The notes: generated from the sequence alone by a model not told the origin. Positions 16,734-26,519 are shown, numbered from the stretch's first letter. The stretch: 64,000 bases of DNA from Streptomyces spinosisporus (GCF_022698145.1 NZ_JALDAX010000008.1:308100-372099), one strand, 5' to 3'. Program-made: numbers and translations.

Positions 16734-17683
16734 CGCACCGCGTCGCCTTCCTGACGTTCGACGGGGTGACCCTCCTCGATGTCAGCGGCCCCCTGGAGGT
16801 GCTGAGCCAGGCGCGGCGCCTCGGCTGCTCCTACGAGCCGGTGCTGGTCTCGCCCTCCGGTGGCGTGGTCACGACCTCCTCGGGCCCGGCGCTGGCACGG
16901 ACCGTCGCCGCGGACCAGGTGGGCCGGGTCGACACGCTCGTCGTCGCGGGCGCCGACGTGCTCGCGGAGCGGCCCCCGGACCGGGCACTGCTGGCAGCGG
17001 CCGCCCAACTCGCCGAGCGGGCAGGGCGGGTGGCGTCGGTGTGCAGCGGCGCGTTCGTCCTGGCCGAGCTGGGGCTGCTCGACGGCCGCAGGGCGACGAC
17101 GCACTGGCGCCACGCCGGGACGCTCGCCCGCCGCTACCCCCGCGTCCGGGTCGAGCCGGACGCCCTGCACATCCACGACGGGCGGTACGTCACCTCCGCG
17201 GGCATCAGCGCGGGCATCGACCTCGCCCTCGCGCTGGTCGAGGACGACCACGGGGCGGACGTGGCCCGTGAGGCCGCCCGCGAACTGGTCGTCTTCATGC
17301 AACGCCCGGGCGGCCAGTCGCAGTTCTCCACGGCCCTAAAGACCCCGCCCGCCCGCAGCGACGTGCTCGGCCCGATCGTCGCGGCCGTGCTCGCCGACCC
17401 CGCCGCCGACCACAGCCTGCCCGCCATGGCCGCATCCGCGGCCGTCAGCACCCGGCATCTGGCCCGGCTGTTCCAGGCCGAGCTGAACACCACACCCGCG
17501 CGCTGGGTCGAGCGGGTCCGCCTCGACCGGGCGCAGCAACTGCTGCTCGACGGGCACAGCGTCACCGCGGCCGCGCGGCGCAGCGGGCTGGGCAGCGACG
17601 AGACCCTGCGCCGCGCCTTCGCCCGCCATCTGGGGACGACCCCGACCGAATACCGCAGACGCTTCGCCACGACCACCGGCTGA
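16730..17683 (+). CDS. GlxA-family AraC transcriptional regulator (DJ-1/PfpI + AraC HTH)
   Basis: ATG 16730 gives 317 residues. Residues 1-185 form a DJ-1/PfpI-like domain with C105 at the nucleophile elbow (SVCSGAF). Residues 210-315 are a double AraC HTH (ASAAVSTRHLARLFQAE, RSGLGSDETLRRAFARHLG). The N-terminal domain probably senses a ligand rather than catalyses. It diverges from the HD hydrolase gene over a 106-bp gap and is the natural candidate to regulate it. Confidence 0.9.
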   Translation: MTHRVAFLTFDGVTLLDVSGPLEVLSQARRLGCSYEPVLVSPSGGVVTTSSGPALARTVAADQVGRVDTLVVAGADVLAERPPDRALLAAAAQLAERAGRVASVCSGAFVLAELGLLDGRRATTHWRHAGTLARRYPRVRVEPDALHIHDGRYVTSAGISAGIDLALALVEDDHGADVAREAARELVVFMQRPGGQSQFSTALKTPPARSDVLGPIVAAVLADPAADHSLPAMAASAAVSTRHLARLFQAELNTTPARWVERVRLDRAQQLLLDGHSVTAAARRSGLGSDETLRRAFARHLGTTPTEYRRRFATTTG

Positions 17684-17803
17684 GGGCGGCAGGGAGCGGC
17701 ACGGCCCGGCGCTTTGTCAGCGATTCCTCATGCTCGCCTAACAATTTCCATACGAACTCCCGCCAGGGTCAGGGGTGTTACCCCGACTGCCAGGAGAGCG
17801 ACC

Positions 17804-17932
17804 ATGAGCAACCAGGGCCCGACGAGCCACTCTCCCGCCGAACCCACCCACACCAGTCCCTCACGGCGTGTACGAAGGCCGCGGTCAGGGATGCTGTGGC
17901 GCGCGGCCAGGGCCGTCCGGAGGCGGCGCTGA
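17804..17932 (+). CDS. Small basic protein, 42 residues, unknown
   Basis: ATG 17804 has a strong ribosome site (AGGAGA, 7 bases upstream) and an AT-richer region 60-90 bases upstream. The product is Ser/Pro/Thr-rich and then Arg-rich, ending in RAARAVRRRR. It stops just before the convergent GH30 gene. It could be a real small protein or the remnant N-terminus of a longer cytoplasmic-basic membrane protein that was lost. Confidence 0.4.
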   Translation: MSNQGPTSHSPAEPTHTSPSRRVRRPRSGMLWRAARAVRRRR

Positions 17933-17957
17933 GGCGCAGGCAGTCCAGGGTGGAGCC

Positions 17958-19529
17958 CTACAGGGCGTGGCCCTTCCACCGGTAGGTGGCGAAGGACCCG
18001 GCCGGCACGGTCACCACGAACGTCTGGCGGCCGACGACGACGCGGACCCTGCGGTCGCTGTCGGAGCCGTTGCCGAGGACGGCGACGTAACCGTTCCTCC
18101 CGGAGCGGTAGACCACATTGCTGACGCCGTTCTGCGCGGCACTCGACTCCAGACGCACGTCGCCCGGCGACAGGTACCTGGCGAACTGCCCCAGCGGGTA
18201 CAGCTCGTCGCGGACGGAGAAGTCCCTGGTGAGCGTGTTCACCTTCACCAGCCGGTCGGGCCATTTGGTGGTGGCGGCGACCTGGTCCCAGTCGATGTCG
18301 TTGTCCCGGGCGGGCGTCCAGTGCAGTGTGCCGCCGTCCTGGTCGGTGGTCTGCGCCCACAGGATGTAGGAACCGGCGTCCAGGCGGAAGTAGTCGAGGA
18401 CGGTCGACGGCGACAGGTCGCTCGTCTCGGTCATCTCGACCGGCTTCCCGGTCTCCTCGTAGGCGTCGCGCATCACGCTCGGGTCGCCCCAGTAGGGGTG
18501 GAAGGCGATGGCGTCGGCCGCGTCGCGGACCTGCTTGCCGGTGACCGAGCCGTCGGGCGCGTCCTCGAAGATGCGGTAGTAGTTCTTGGTCGCCGTGCTG
18601 TTGGGGTCGTGCCAGTCCCAGAAGTTGAAGTCATGCACGTACAGGTGGGTGTTGAGCCGCGCGGCCCTGAACTCCCGCTTCATCGCCAGCGCCAGCTTCT
18701 GCTGCTGCGCGACGCTGATGTCCATCGCCGGATAGACGACGTCCATGCCCGGCTCGTTCAGCAGGGTCAACGCGTCGACCCGGATGCCGTGCTTGGCGTA
18801 CGCCTGCACGTACTTGACGTAGTACCGCGCGAAGACGTCGATGCAGTCGTCGCGCAACTTGCCGACCTGGTAGTAGTCCGTGGTGCTTCCGGGCTTGAGC
18901 GCGACCTCGCCCGTGAACCGGTTGTTCGTCTTCATCCACGCCGGTGCGCTCCATGCCGACGCGAAGAACGTGGCGCGGGGGTTGTAGCGCTGGATGAGCT
19001 TGATGGTGTCGATGATGTGCAGGTCGATGTCGCGCTGGATGGAGAAGTGCTTCAGCCCGAAGTCGTCCTTGACGCCCGCGGGCAGGTCGTCCTCCGACCA
19101 GAACGGCAGATGCTCGATGAGGTCGGGGCTGCCGATCGTCAGCCGGAACCGGTCGAGTCCTGCGCCGTGCCTGGGATCGACGAGCAGCCGGACGGCCTCC
19201 TCGCGCTTGGCCGGGGTGAGCTTCCACAGGTTGGACACGCTGGTCTCGTCGAGACTGAAGCCGATGCCCTCGTACTTCTGCCGCAGCGCACCGGGGTCGG
19301 CGACGACCGTGGCGTCGACGGGGCCTCCGCGGTCCGTGCCCGTCCGGATCTCCGGCAGCGGCTGCCATCTCTGGGTGCCGCCCGCGGAGTAGGTGCCGGT
19401 CACGACCTGGCCGTGCCGGGCGGCTCCGCTCGTGGACCGGTCGGCGTGCGCGGCCGGTCCAGTGCCCACCAGCACGGACAGCGTCGTGGCCGCGACGGCC
19501 GCGAAGGTCGTGAAGCTACGTCTCACCAC
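17958..19529 (-). CDS. Secreted GH30-family glycoside hydrolase
   Basis: GTG 19529 (or the adjacent GTG 19526) is chosen because it puts a normal Sec signal (RRSFTTFAAVAATTLSVL, cleavage near AHA-D30) at the N-terminus; the frame extends 16 codons further upstream without a better start. The 523-residue protein has acid/base E259 in LLNEPG and nucleophile E368 in MTETSDLS. The C-terminal beta-sandwich ends in FATYRWKG. It shares the ASAWSAPAWMK-type motif with the GH30 at 8326 but lacks a CBM, so the two are paralogues with different attachment. Confidence 0.88.
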   Translation of the reverse strand: MVRRSFTTFAAVAATTLSVLVGTGPAAHADRSTSGAARHGQVVTGTYSAGGTQRWQPLPEIRTGTDRGGPVDATVVADPGALRQKYEGIGFSLDETSVSNLWKLTPAKREEAVRLLVDPRHGAGLDRFRLTIGSPDLIEHLPFWSEDDLPAGVKDDFGLKHFSIQRDIDLHIIDTIKLIQRYNPRATFFASAWSAPAWMKTNNRFTGEVALKPGSTTDYYQVGKLRDDCIDVFARYYVKYVQAYAKHGIRVDALTLLNEPGMDVVYPAMDISVAQQQKLALAMKREFRAARLNTHLYVHDFNFWDWHDPNSTATKNYYRIFEDAPDGSVTGKQVRDAADAIAFHPYWGDPSVMRDAYEETGKPVEMTETSDLSPSTVLDYFRLDAGSYILWAQTTDQDGGTLHWTPARDNDIDWDQVAATTKWPDRLVKVNTLTRDFSVRDELYPLGQFARYLSPGDVRLESSAAQNGVSNVVYRSGRNGYVAVLGNGSDSDRRVRVVVGRQTFVVTVPAGSFATYRWKGHAL

Positions 19530-19789
19530 AGCCCCTGCCCCTCTCAGTCGATGCCCGGCGATCCAAGCAATACCCATCGTGTTAAGTCAAGGCTTGAAGT
19601 AAGAACTGAAAATGATGCACCGAGCCGACTTGGCCGTCGCGGATGTCCCCGTACGGGCCGTGGGCATAGTGGCCGCACGCATAGCCGCACCCAGAACTAT
19701 GTAGCCCCGCCACATGTGCCCCTGACCTGCCCCTTCCTACGGTATGCCGACACACACCCGTCCCCACCGCACACGAGGAAGTGGCGCAC

Positions 19790-21175
19790 ATGGCCTCCGC
19801 AGCACCATCCGCTCCCCCGACGCCCTCCAGCCTCAAGCGCATCGTCGCAGCGAGCCTGATCGGCACCACGATCGAGTGGTACGACTTCTTCCTCTACGGT
19901 TCCGCCGCCGCTCTCGTCTTCAACAAGCTCTTCTTCCCCGACTCCGACCCGCTCGTCGGCACCCTGCTGTCCTTCCTGACCTACGCCGTCGGATTCGCCG
20001 CCCGTCCGCTCGGCGCTTTGGTCTTCGGGCACTACGGCGACCGGATCGGGCGCAAGAAGCTGCTGGTGCTGAGCCTGCTGATGATGGGCGGCGCGACCTT
20101 CGCGATCGGCCTGCTGCCGACCCACGCCTCGGTCGGCACCGCCGCTCCGGTGCTGCTCACCACCCTGCGCCTGATCCAGGGCTTCGCACTCGGCGGCGAG
20201 TGGGGCGGAGCCGTGCTGCTGGTGTCCGAGCACGGGGACGCGCGGCGCCGCGGCTTCTGGGCCTCGTGGCCGCAGACCGGTGCGCCCGCCGGGCAGTTGC
20301 TCGCGACCGGCGTGCTGTCCGCGCTGACGGCCCTGCTGTCGGACGACGCGTTCACGTCCTGGGGCTGGCGGATCCCCTTCCTGCTCTCCGGCGTTCTCGT
20401 GATCGTCGGTTTGTGGATACGTCTCTCTGTCGATGAATCACCCGTGTTCAAGGAGGCGTTGGCGCGGGCCGAGGCCCGCAAGGCCGACCGGACCGCGGTG
20501 GCCGAGAAGATGCCGCTCGTCTCGGTGCTGCGCCACCACTGGAAGGACGTACTGATCGCCATGGGCGCGCGCATGGCGGAGAACATCAGCTACTACGTGA
20601 TCACCGCGTTCATCCTCGTCTACGCCACCACCTCGGCCGGCGTCTCCAAGCAGACCGCGCTCAACGCCGTACTGATCGCCTCGGCCGTGCACTTCGCGGT
20701 CATCCCGGCCTGGGGCTCCCTGTCGGACCGGATCGGGCGGCGGCCGGTGTACCTGCTCGGCGCGGTCGGCGTCGGGCTGTGGATGTTCCCCTTCTTCTCC
20801 CTCATCGACACCGGCGGCTTCGGCAACCTGATCCTCGCGGTCACCGTGGGCCTGGTGCTGCACGGGGCGATGTACGCGCCCCAGGCCGCCTTCTTCTCCG
20901 AGATGTTCGCGACCCGGATGCGCTACTCCGGTGCCTCCATCGGCGCGCAGTTCGCCTCGGTCGCGGCGGGCGCACCGGCCCCGCTGATCGCCACGGCGCT
21001 GCTGTCGGAGTACGACAGCTCCACCCCGATCGCCCTGTACGTCATCGCCGCGGCCGCCCTGACGGTCCTCGCCGTCGGCGTGGCCAAGGAGACGCGTCAC
21101 CGGGACCTGAGCGACGTCGAGCCGTCGGTGCACGAACAGCCCGCCACGGCTCCGGCGGACGCCCGCACGGTGTGA
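19790..21175 (+). CDS. MFS metabolite:H+ symporter (MHS/ShiA-like)
   Basis: ATG 19790 is chosen over GTG 19781 because GAGGAA (19775-19780) is 9 bases from the ATG and abuts the GTG. The 461-residue protein has 12 TM segments and MHS signatures: SLIGTTIEWYDFFLYG at the N-terminus, GHYGDRIGRKK in loop 2-3, and a GFALGGEWGGAVLL motif in TM4-5. MHS carriers import carboxylates with protons. The convergent PucR regulator and the 3-hydroxybutyrate dehydrogenase next to it suggest 3-hydroxybutyrate as substrate (inference). Confidence 0.87.
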   Translation: MASAAPSAPPTPSSLKRIVAASLIGTTIEWYDFFLYGSAAALVFNKLFFPDSDPLVGTLLSFLTYAVGFAARPLGALVFGHYGDRIGRKKLLVLSLLMMGGATFAIGLLPTHASVGTAAPVLLTTLRLIQGFALGGEWGGAVLLVSEHGDARRRGFWASWPQTGAPAGQLLATGVLSALTALLSDDAFTSWGWRIPFLLSGVLVIVGLWIRLSVDESPVFKEALARAEARKADRTAVAEKMPLVSVLRHHWKDVLIAMGARMAENISYYVITAFILVYATTSAGVSKQTALNAVLIASAVHFAVIPAWGSLSDRIGRRPVYLLGAVGVGLWMFPFFSLIDTGGFGNLILAVTVGLVLHGAMYAPQAAFFSEMFATRMRYSGASIGAQFASVAAGAPAPLIATALLSEYDSSTPIALYVIAAAALTVLAVGVAKETRHRDLSDVEPSVHEQPATAPADARTV

Positions 21176-21187
21176 CCCGCGGCAGCC

Positions 21188-21216
21188 GACCCCCGTACGC
21201 CTGGCGTGCGGGGGTC
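21188..21216. terminator. Strong bidirectional hairpin terminator
   Basis: GACCCCCGTACGC (21188-21200), loop CTG, GCGTGCGGGGGTC (21204-21216) forms a 13-bp stem with one G-U. It sits between the convergent MFS and PucR genes and includes the first base of the PucR stop codon. There is no T-run, which is usual for Streptomyces. Confidence 0.65.
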
Positions 21217-23191
21217 AGTGCTGTGCCGACAACCGGTGCAGCCGCAGGGCGAGTTGTATCTCCAGGGCGCGGGCGGGGCTCTGCCAGTCGTCGCCCAGCA
21301 GACGGGCGACCCGCTCCAGGCGCTGCGCCACGGTGTTGACGTGGACGTGCAGTTCGTCCTTGGTGCGGGCCGGGCTCATGCCGCAGGTGAAGTACGCGTC
21401 GAGGGTGCGCACGAGGTCGGTGCCGCGCCGTTCGTCGTACGCGACGACCTCGCCGATGGTGCGGTCCACGAATCCGGCGATGTCCCTGTCCCCCGCGAGC
21501 AGCAGGCCCACGAAGCCGAAGTCCTCGGCCGCGGCCCCGTCACCGGAGCGGCCGAGCAGGCGCAGGGCGTCGAGACAGCGCCGGCCCTCCGCATAGGCGG
21601 CGGCCACGGTGTCCGGGGCGACGGCGAGGTCCCGCACCGGGCCGGAGGCGCCGACCGTGACCGTCTCGTGGACCGCCGTGCCCAGTTGGCGGGCCGTGCG
21701 GCGGGCCAGTTCGGTGGCGGTGTCCCCGGGCTTCAGCGGCAGCAGCAGAACGGTGCCGCCGTCACGGGCGGCTGCCAGGCCGTGCCGGGTCGCGGCCAGA
21801 TGCGAGGCGGCGGACCACAGACGGCGGCGGGCGTCGGCCTCCTGGTCGGCGTCGGGTGCGGTGCCGTCGAGCCGGGCGGCGAGCACGACATGGGTGGCAT
21901 CGAGGTCGGCGTGCAGCCGGAACGCGCGTTCACGCAGCAGCCGCGGATCGCGGTCGCGGGCGTCCAGGAGGTCGTCCAACAGCTCGCCGCGGACCCGCTG
22001 TTCGGCCTCGGCGGCGGAGCGTCTGGCGAGCAGCAGCAGCGAGGTGACCATCGCGGCGCGCTCCAGGGTGAGCTGGTCGACCGGGTCCAGACCGGGGTGC
22101 CCGCGCAGGACGAGCGCGCCGAGCAGCTCGCCGCCCGCCGTGACGGCGGCGATCCAGTCCTCCCCCTGACACACCGCGTGGCCCTCCGCTCGGGAGGCCT
22201 CCAGCGGCTCAGCAGGGGCATCGGCGGCCTCGGTGAACTCGACCGTGCCGTCGAGGACCTGGGACACCGCGGCCGCCACGTCGTGCACGCCGCCGCCGCG
22301 CAGGACGAGCTCCGTGAGCCGGTCGTGGACGTCGGAGGCACGCTCGATGACGGCGCTGCGATCGCGGATGATCTCATTGGCCCGCTCCAGGCCGGCGAGG
22401 GCCGTGCGGGTCTCGGCGAGCATGTTCGCCGAGTCGATGGCGGCCGCGGCGAGCGCGGCGAACGAGCCCAGCAGCGCGATCTGCTCCCGCTCGAAGACCC
22501 GGGCGCGCCGGTCGGCGGCGAAGAGGACGCCGATGACATGGGGACCCAGCATCAGGGGCACGCCGAGGATGGCGACCAGACCCTCGTCCCGTACACCGCT
22601 GTCGATGGCGTTGGTGTGCTGGAAGCGGCCGTCCTTGAAGTAGTCGTCGGTGACATACGGACGGGCGGTCTGGGCCACGAGACCGCCCAGCCCCTCCCCC
22701 ATGCCGAGCCGCAGCTGCTGGAAGCGGGCGGCGACCGAACCCTCGGTCACCCGCATATAGGTGTCGCCGCGCTCCGGGTCGTTCAGGCTGAGGTAGGCGA
22801 CGTCGGTGCCCAGCAGCGACCGGGCGCGCTGCACGATCGCCTGCAGCACGGAGTCCAGGTCCCTGAGACCCGCGAGGTCGTGGGCCGTCTCGAAGAGCGC
22901 GGACAGCTCGGCCTCCCGGCGGCGCCGGCCCTCCAGCTCCGCCCGCACGCGCAGCGCGAGCTGCTTGGCCCGCTCCAGCGCGGCGATCGCCTCGGTCGGC
23001 CGGCCCTCGGCGCGCGCCAGCAGCACCGGCTGCTCATAGGCATCGGCGGACGCGCCCCTGGCCAGCAGCTCCAGGAACGGCGCCTCCGCGCCGCCGGGCG
23101 CGATGACGGCCGCTTCGGCGGCGAGCGCCGCTCCGGCCGCGTCGGCGCCGTTGCGCCCGGCGGACTGCACGTGATCGCGAGACATGCTCAC
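21215..23191 (-). CDS. GAF-domain PucR/CdaR-type transcriptional regulator
   Basis: GTG 23191 is chosen because AGGA precedes it by 5 bases; ATG 23185 and ATG 23203 are alternatives. About 658 residues: an N-terminal helical region, a GAF domain (about 105-260: LFETAHDLAGLRDLDSVLQ, GEGLGGLVAQT), a central PucR-like domain, and a C-terminal HTH_30 (LVRTLDAYFTCGMSPARTKDELHVHVNTVAQRLERV). In streptomycetes such regulators sit beside 3-hydroxybutyrate dehydrogenase genes, as here (71 bp from the SDR). It probably activates the SDR and MHS genes on binding the substrate. Confidence 0.87.
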   Translation of the reverse strand: MSMSRDHVQSAGRNGADAAGAALAAEAAVIAPGGAEAPFLELLARGASADAYEQPVLLARAEGRPTEAIAALERAKQLALRVRAELEGRRRREAELSALFETAHDLAGLRDLDSVLQAIVQRARSLLGTDVAYLSLNDPERGDTYMRVTEGSVAARFQQLRLGMGEGLGGLVAQTARPYVTDDYFKDGRFQHTNAIDSGVRDEGLVAILGVPLMLGPHVIGVLFAADRRARVFEREQIALLGSFAALAAAAIDSANMLAETRTALAGLERANEIIRDRSAVIERASDVHDRLTELVLRGGGVHDVAAAVSQVLDGTVEFTEAADAPAEPLEASRAEGHAVCQGEDWIAAVTAGGELLGALVLRGHPGLDPVDQLTLERAAMVTSLLLLARRSAAEAEQRVRGELLDDLLDARDRDPRLLRERAFRLHADLDATHVVLAARLDGTAPDADQEADARRRLWSAASHLAATRHGLAAARDGGTVLLLPLKPGDTATELARRTARQLGTAVHETVTVGASGPVRDLAVAPDTVAAAYAEGRRCLDALRLLGRSGDGAAAEDFGFVGLLLAGDRDIAGFVDRTIGEVVAYDERRGTDLVRTLDAYFTCGMSPARTKDELHVHVNTVAQRLERVARLLGDDWQSPARALEIQLALRLHRLSAQH

Positions 23192-23261
23192 AGGATTCCT
23201 CATGGCCCGGCCGCCCGGTCGGCCCTGTGGAAAACTCGGTCCCCGACGGGCGCGGGCCCGG

Positions 23262-24062
23262 TCAGTGCGCGGTCCAGCCGCCGTCCAGCACGAGCGAGGT
23301 GCCGGTCACGAAGGAGGCGTGCGGGCTGCACAGATAGGCGACGGCCTCGGCGACCTCCTCCGGTTCGATGAGCCGCTTGACCGCGCTGTCCTGCAGCAGC
23401 ACATCGCTCAGGACGCGCTCCGGGGGGACGCCGTGCGCCTGCGCCTGGTCGGCGAGCTGCTTCTCGACGAGGGGGGTGCGGACATAGGCCGGGTTCACGC
23501 AGTTCGACGTGACGCCGTGCGGAGCGCCTTCGAGGGCGGCGGTCTTGGACAGGCCCTCCAGACCGTGCTTGGCGGCCACATAGGCCGACTTGTAGGCGGA
23601 GGCCCGCAGGCCGTGGACCGAGGAGATGTTGACGATGCGGCCCCATTCCTGGCCGTACATGTGGGGCAGCGCTCCACGGATCAGACGGAAGGGCGCCTCC
23701 AGCATGACCGTGAGCACGGTGTGAAAGACGTCGGGCGGGAACTCTTCGATGGGCCGCACCAGCTGCAGTCCGGCGTTGTTGACGAGGATGTCGGTGCCCG
23801 CCGCCGCCAGTTCTGCCGCGTCGAGGTCGGTGAGGTCGAGGACGTGCGGTTCGACGGTGCCCGCGAGGCCCCGGGCCTGATCGGCGAGCGACTCCAGGCC
23901 CGTGGCGTCCCGGTCGACCGCTCTCACTTTGGCCCCGGCGGCGGCGAGCCGCAGCGCACAGGCGCGGCCGATGCCACCGGCGGCGCCGGTGACGAGGGCG
24001 GTGCGGCCGCCGAGGTCGAGCGAGGGGGCATGGGGGGCCGGAAGGGCGCTGGGCGGGGTCAT
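23262..24062 (-). CDS. bdhA: 3-hydroxybutyrate dehydrogenase (SDR)
   Basis: The 266-residue classical SDR has the NAD-binding TGAAGGIG (25-32), NNAG (95-98), catalytic S147/S148-Y161-x3-K165, and a C-terminal TGTSLVLDGGWTAH. The segments LQLVRPIEEFP and INISSVHGLRASAYKSAYVAAKHGL (given here as separate pieces of one region) are close to known D-3-hydroxybutyrate dehydrogenases. It oxidises 3-hydroxybutyrate to acetoacetate with NAD+. Genes for a PucR-type regulator and an MHS importer lie immediately downstream. Confidence 0.85.
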   Translation of the reverse strand: MTPPSALPAPHAPSLDLGGRTALVTGAAGGIGRACALRLAAAGAKVRAVDRDATGLESLADQARGLAGTVEPHVLDLTDLDAAELAAAGTDILVNNAGLQLVRPIEEFPPDVFHTVLTVMLEAPFRLIRGALPHMYGQEWGRIVNISSVHGLRASAYKSAYVAAKHGLEGLSKTAALEGAPHGVTSNCVNPAYVRTPLVEKQLADQAQAHGVPPERVLSDVLLQDSAVKRLIEPEEVAEAVAYLCSPHASFVTGTSLVLDGGWTAH

Positions 24063-24116
24063 GAGTCGACCCTAGGCAGCGCCCCCGCCCGACTGCATGT
24101 GCTGGCGCCCCATACT

Positions 24117-24596
24117 TCAGCCAATACTCATAGGCTCGAACCATGTGGGTTCGTCGGTGAGCGCCTGCTTGATCCTGAAGTGGTGATAGTCGGTCAGGGT
24201 GGGCAGCGCGTCCAGCGCGAACCAGCCCACGTCCAGCGACTCGTCGTCGTTCACCCGGGCCTCGCCGCCCACGGCACGGGCCCGGAAGCAGACGTCCATG
24301 AACTGGCAGACGTCGCCGTTGGGGAAGGTCACCTCTTTCCCGGACCGCACCGAGACCAGCCGCTCGACGACGCACTCGACGCCCGTCTCCTCCTGCACCT
24401 CCCGCACCACGGCGGCGGCAGGCTGTTCACCCGGGTCCGGGATGCCGGAGATCAGTGCCCACCGTTGGTTGTCCGCGCGCTGCCCGAGAAGAACCCGGCC
24501 CTCGTCGTCGAACACGACGGCGCTGACGCCGGGAAGCCAGAGCAGCTGGTGGCCGGCGGTGGCCCGGATGTCACGGATGAAGTCAGGTATCGGCAT
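24117..24596 (-). CDS. Nudix hydrolase
   Basis: ATG 24596 (MPIPDFIRDIRA) gives 159 residues; the frame extends far upstream without a start near a ribosome site. A complete Nudix box G51-x5-E57-x7-R65-E-V-x-E-E-x-G-V73 is present. The protein is of the compact type that hydrolyses nucleoside diphosphate derivatives with Mg2+. The tail FRIKQALTDEPTWFEPMSIG is typical of a streptomycete subgroup. Substrate unknown. Confidence 0.88.
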   Translation of the reverse strand: MPIPDFIRDIRATAGHQLLWLPGVSAVVFDDEGRVLLGQRADNQRWALISGIPDPGEQPAAAVVREVQEETGVECVVERLVSVRSGKEVTFPNGDVCQFMDVCFRARAVGGEARVNDDESLDVGWFALDALPTLTDYHHFRIKQALTDEPTWFEPMSIG

Positions 24597-24664
24597 GGTT
24601 CCGACCCTAAACGGCCGGCGCCCCGGCCTCTGTGCACTCCAGGAGGCGTACGCCCGGCGTACGG

Positions 24665-26275
24665 CTACATGCCCCGGGCGCGCCGCCCGCGCACTCCGGC
24701 GACGATCGCCCAGCCCAGGCCGCCCGCGGCGATGAGCACCAGGGCGATCTCCGGCAGGACACCCATCCGCGTCGCCGGTGTCTCGGACGACCGCAGCGGC
24801 ACCTTCTGCACCAGGTGGTCGGCGACGAACATGCCGGTCTTCTGGGTGATCCTCCCGTCCGGCATGATGATCGCGCTGACGCCGCTGGTGACCGGCACCG
24901 TGACGGTCCGGCTGTGCTCGACGGCACGCACGCGCGACATGGCGAGCTGCTGGTAGGTCATCTCGCTGCGGTCGAAGGTCGCGTTGTTGCTGGGCACCGA
25001 GATCAGCTGCGCACCGTCGGTGACCTCGGAGCGCACGGCCCAGTCGAAGGCCGCCTCGTAGCAGGTGACCAGGCCGACCTTCGCGTGGTCCATGGTGAAC
25101 ACGCCCGGCTTGGTGCCCCGGCTGAAGTCCTGGCGGACCATCGACGTCCAGTCGCTGTTGATCGCCCCGATGAGCGAGCGCAGCGGCAGGTACTCGCCGA
25201 ACGGCTGGATCTGCCGCTTGTCGTAGGTGTCGGTGGGGCCCTTCTTCGGGTCCCACAGGATCTGCTCGTTGTAGAGCTTGCCGTGCCGCTCGACGACGCC
25301 GCCCACCGAGATGGGCACCCCGACGGCCTTGGCCGCCCGGTCGATGACCGCGTAGGCGTCGGCGTTGGCGAAGGGGTCGACGTCGGAGGAGTTCTCCGGC
25401 CACAGGACGAAGTCCGGCTTGGGGACCTTGCCGGCCTTGACGTCGGCGGCCAGGCGCAGCGTCTCGCGCGCGTGGTAGTCGAGGACGGCACGCCGCTGGG
25501 CGTTGAACTCGAGGCCGGAGCGGGGCACATTGCCCTGGATGACCGCGACGGTGGCATAGCCGTTCTCGGCCTTGTCGCTCACCAGCGGCGGGGCGGCCGC
25601 CGCGCCCGCCAAGGGCACGGCCACGCTGAGCAGCGCGGTGACTGCGGCCGACCGCCGGACGGCGCGGGTGCGCCGGGCCTCGACGGCGACACGCACGACC
25701 TCGTAGAGGCCGAAGCCGCACAGGACGACCGCGAAGCCGAGCACCGGGGTACCGCCCACCGCGGCCAGCGGCAGGAAGACGCCGTCGGCTTGGCCGAAGG
25801 CGACCTTGCCCCAGGGGAAGCCGTTGAACGGCACGCGCGCGCGTGCCGCCTCGCCCGCGATCCACACCGCGGCCGCCCAGAGCGGCCACGCGGGAAGCCT
25901 CGACACCGCGGCGACGCCCGCGCCGACCAGCGCGACGAAGATCGCCTCGATGGCGACCAGCGCGAGCCAGGGTCCGGGGCCGACCTCCACACCGGTCCAC
26001 ACCAGGAGCGGCAGCAGGAATCCGAGGCCGAAGAGGTAACCGAGACCGAGACCCGCCTTCCAGCTCCGCCCGCGCAGCACCCAGCCGAACCCGGCGAAGG
26101 CCGGCAGGGCCAGCCACCACAGGGTGCGTGGCGGGAAGCTGACGTAGAGCAGCACTCCGCAGAGCGCCGCGGCGAGAGCCGGGACGAAGCGTACGAGGCG
26201 GGCCGCGAGCGAGGCGGGCGCGTTCGGGGGCTCCAACTGGTCCGATTCGTCCACGGAAGTAGCGGTGACGGTCAC
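24665..26275 (-). CDS. lnt: Apolipoprotein N-acyltransferase
   Basis: GTG 26275 (VTVTATSVDESD) gives 536 residues, the usual length for streptomycete Lnt. Six or more TM helices fill 25-225, followed by a carbon-nitrogen hydrolase domain (240-480) with triad E294 (LWPEN), K353 (YDKRQIQPFGEY) and C405 (TCYEAAF). A final TM helix lies near 505-525. The enzyme adds the third acyl chain to mature lipoproteins at the outer face of the membrane. An imperfect palindrome (ACACTC-CCG-GAGTGT) straddles the start. Confidence 0.9.
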   Translation of the reverse strand: MTVTATSVDESDQLEPPNAPASLAARLVRFVPALAAALCGVLLYVSFPPRTLWWLALPAFAGFGWVLRGRSWKAGLGLGYLFGLGFLLPLLVWTGVEVGPGPWLALVAIEAIFVALVGAGVAAVSRLPAWPLWAAAVWIAGEAARARVPFNGFPWGKVAFGQADGVFLPLAAVGGTPVLGFAVVLCGFGLYEVVRVAVEARRTRAVRRSAAVTALLSVAVPLAGAAAAPPLVSDKAENGYATVAVIQGNVPRSGLEFNAQRRAVLDYHARETLRLAADVKAGKVPKPDFVLWPENSSDVDPFANADAYAVIDRAAKAVGVPISVGGVVERHGKLYNEQILWDPKKGPTDTYDKRQIQPFGEYLPLRSLIGAINSDWTSMVRQDFSRGTKPGVFTMDHAKVGLVTCYEAAFDWAVRSEVTDGAQLISVPSNNATFDRSEMTYQQLAMSRVRAVEHSRTVTVPVTSGVSAIIMPDGRITQKTGMFVADHLVQKVPLRSSETPATRMGVLPEIALVLIAAGGLGWAIVAGVRGRRARGM

Positions 26276-26519
26276 TCCGGGAGTGTACGGCGGGTGACTT
26301 CGGCCCGGACAGCGCGGTCCAGGGGGCAGCACGCGACGCCGGGCGGCCCAGGCGCCGCATCGTTCCTGCATAACTCGGTCCAACTCATCCACAAAACGTC
26401 CATCAGCCGTTACGGTGTGCCCAGCCACAGTCGCGGGGCGGTCAGGCGCCCGGCGACCTGGGTCGTACGGGGTCGGGGGGCCTCGGTCGGGTTCTGGGGG
26501 CGGGGTGGGTTCCACGGGG

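Noticed and set aside
24117..26360. Single 747-residue protein containing the Nudix domain
   Set aside because: The upstream part runs antisense-like through lnt in another frame with Arg/Gly-rich composition. Only the last 159 residues are protein-like.
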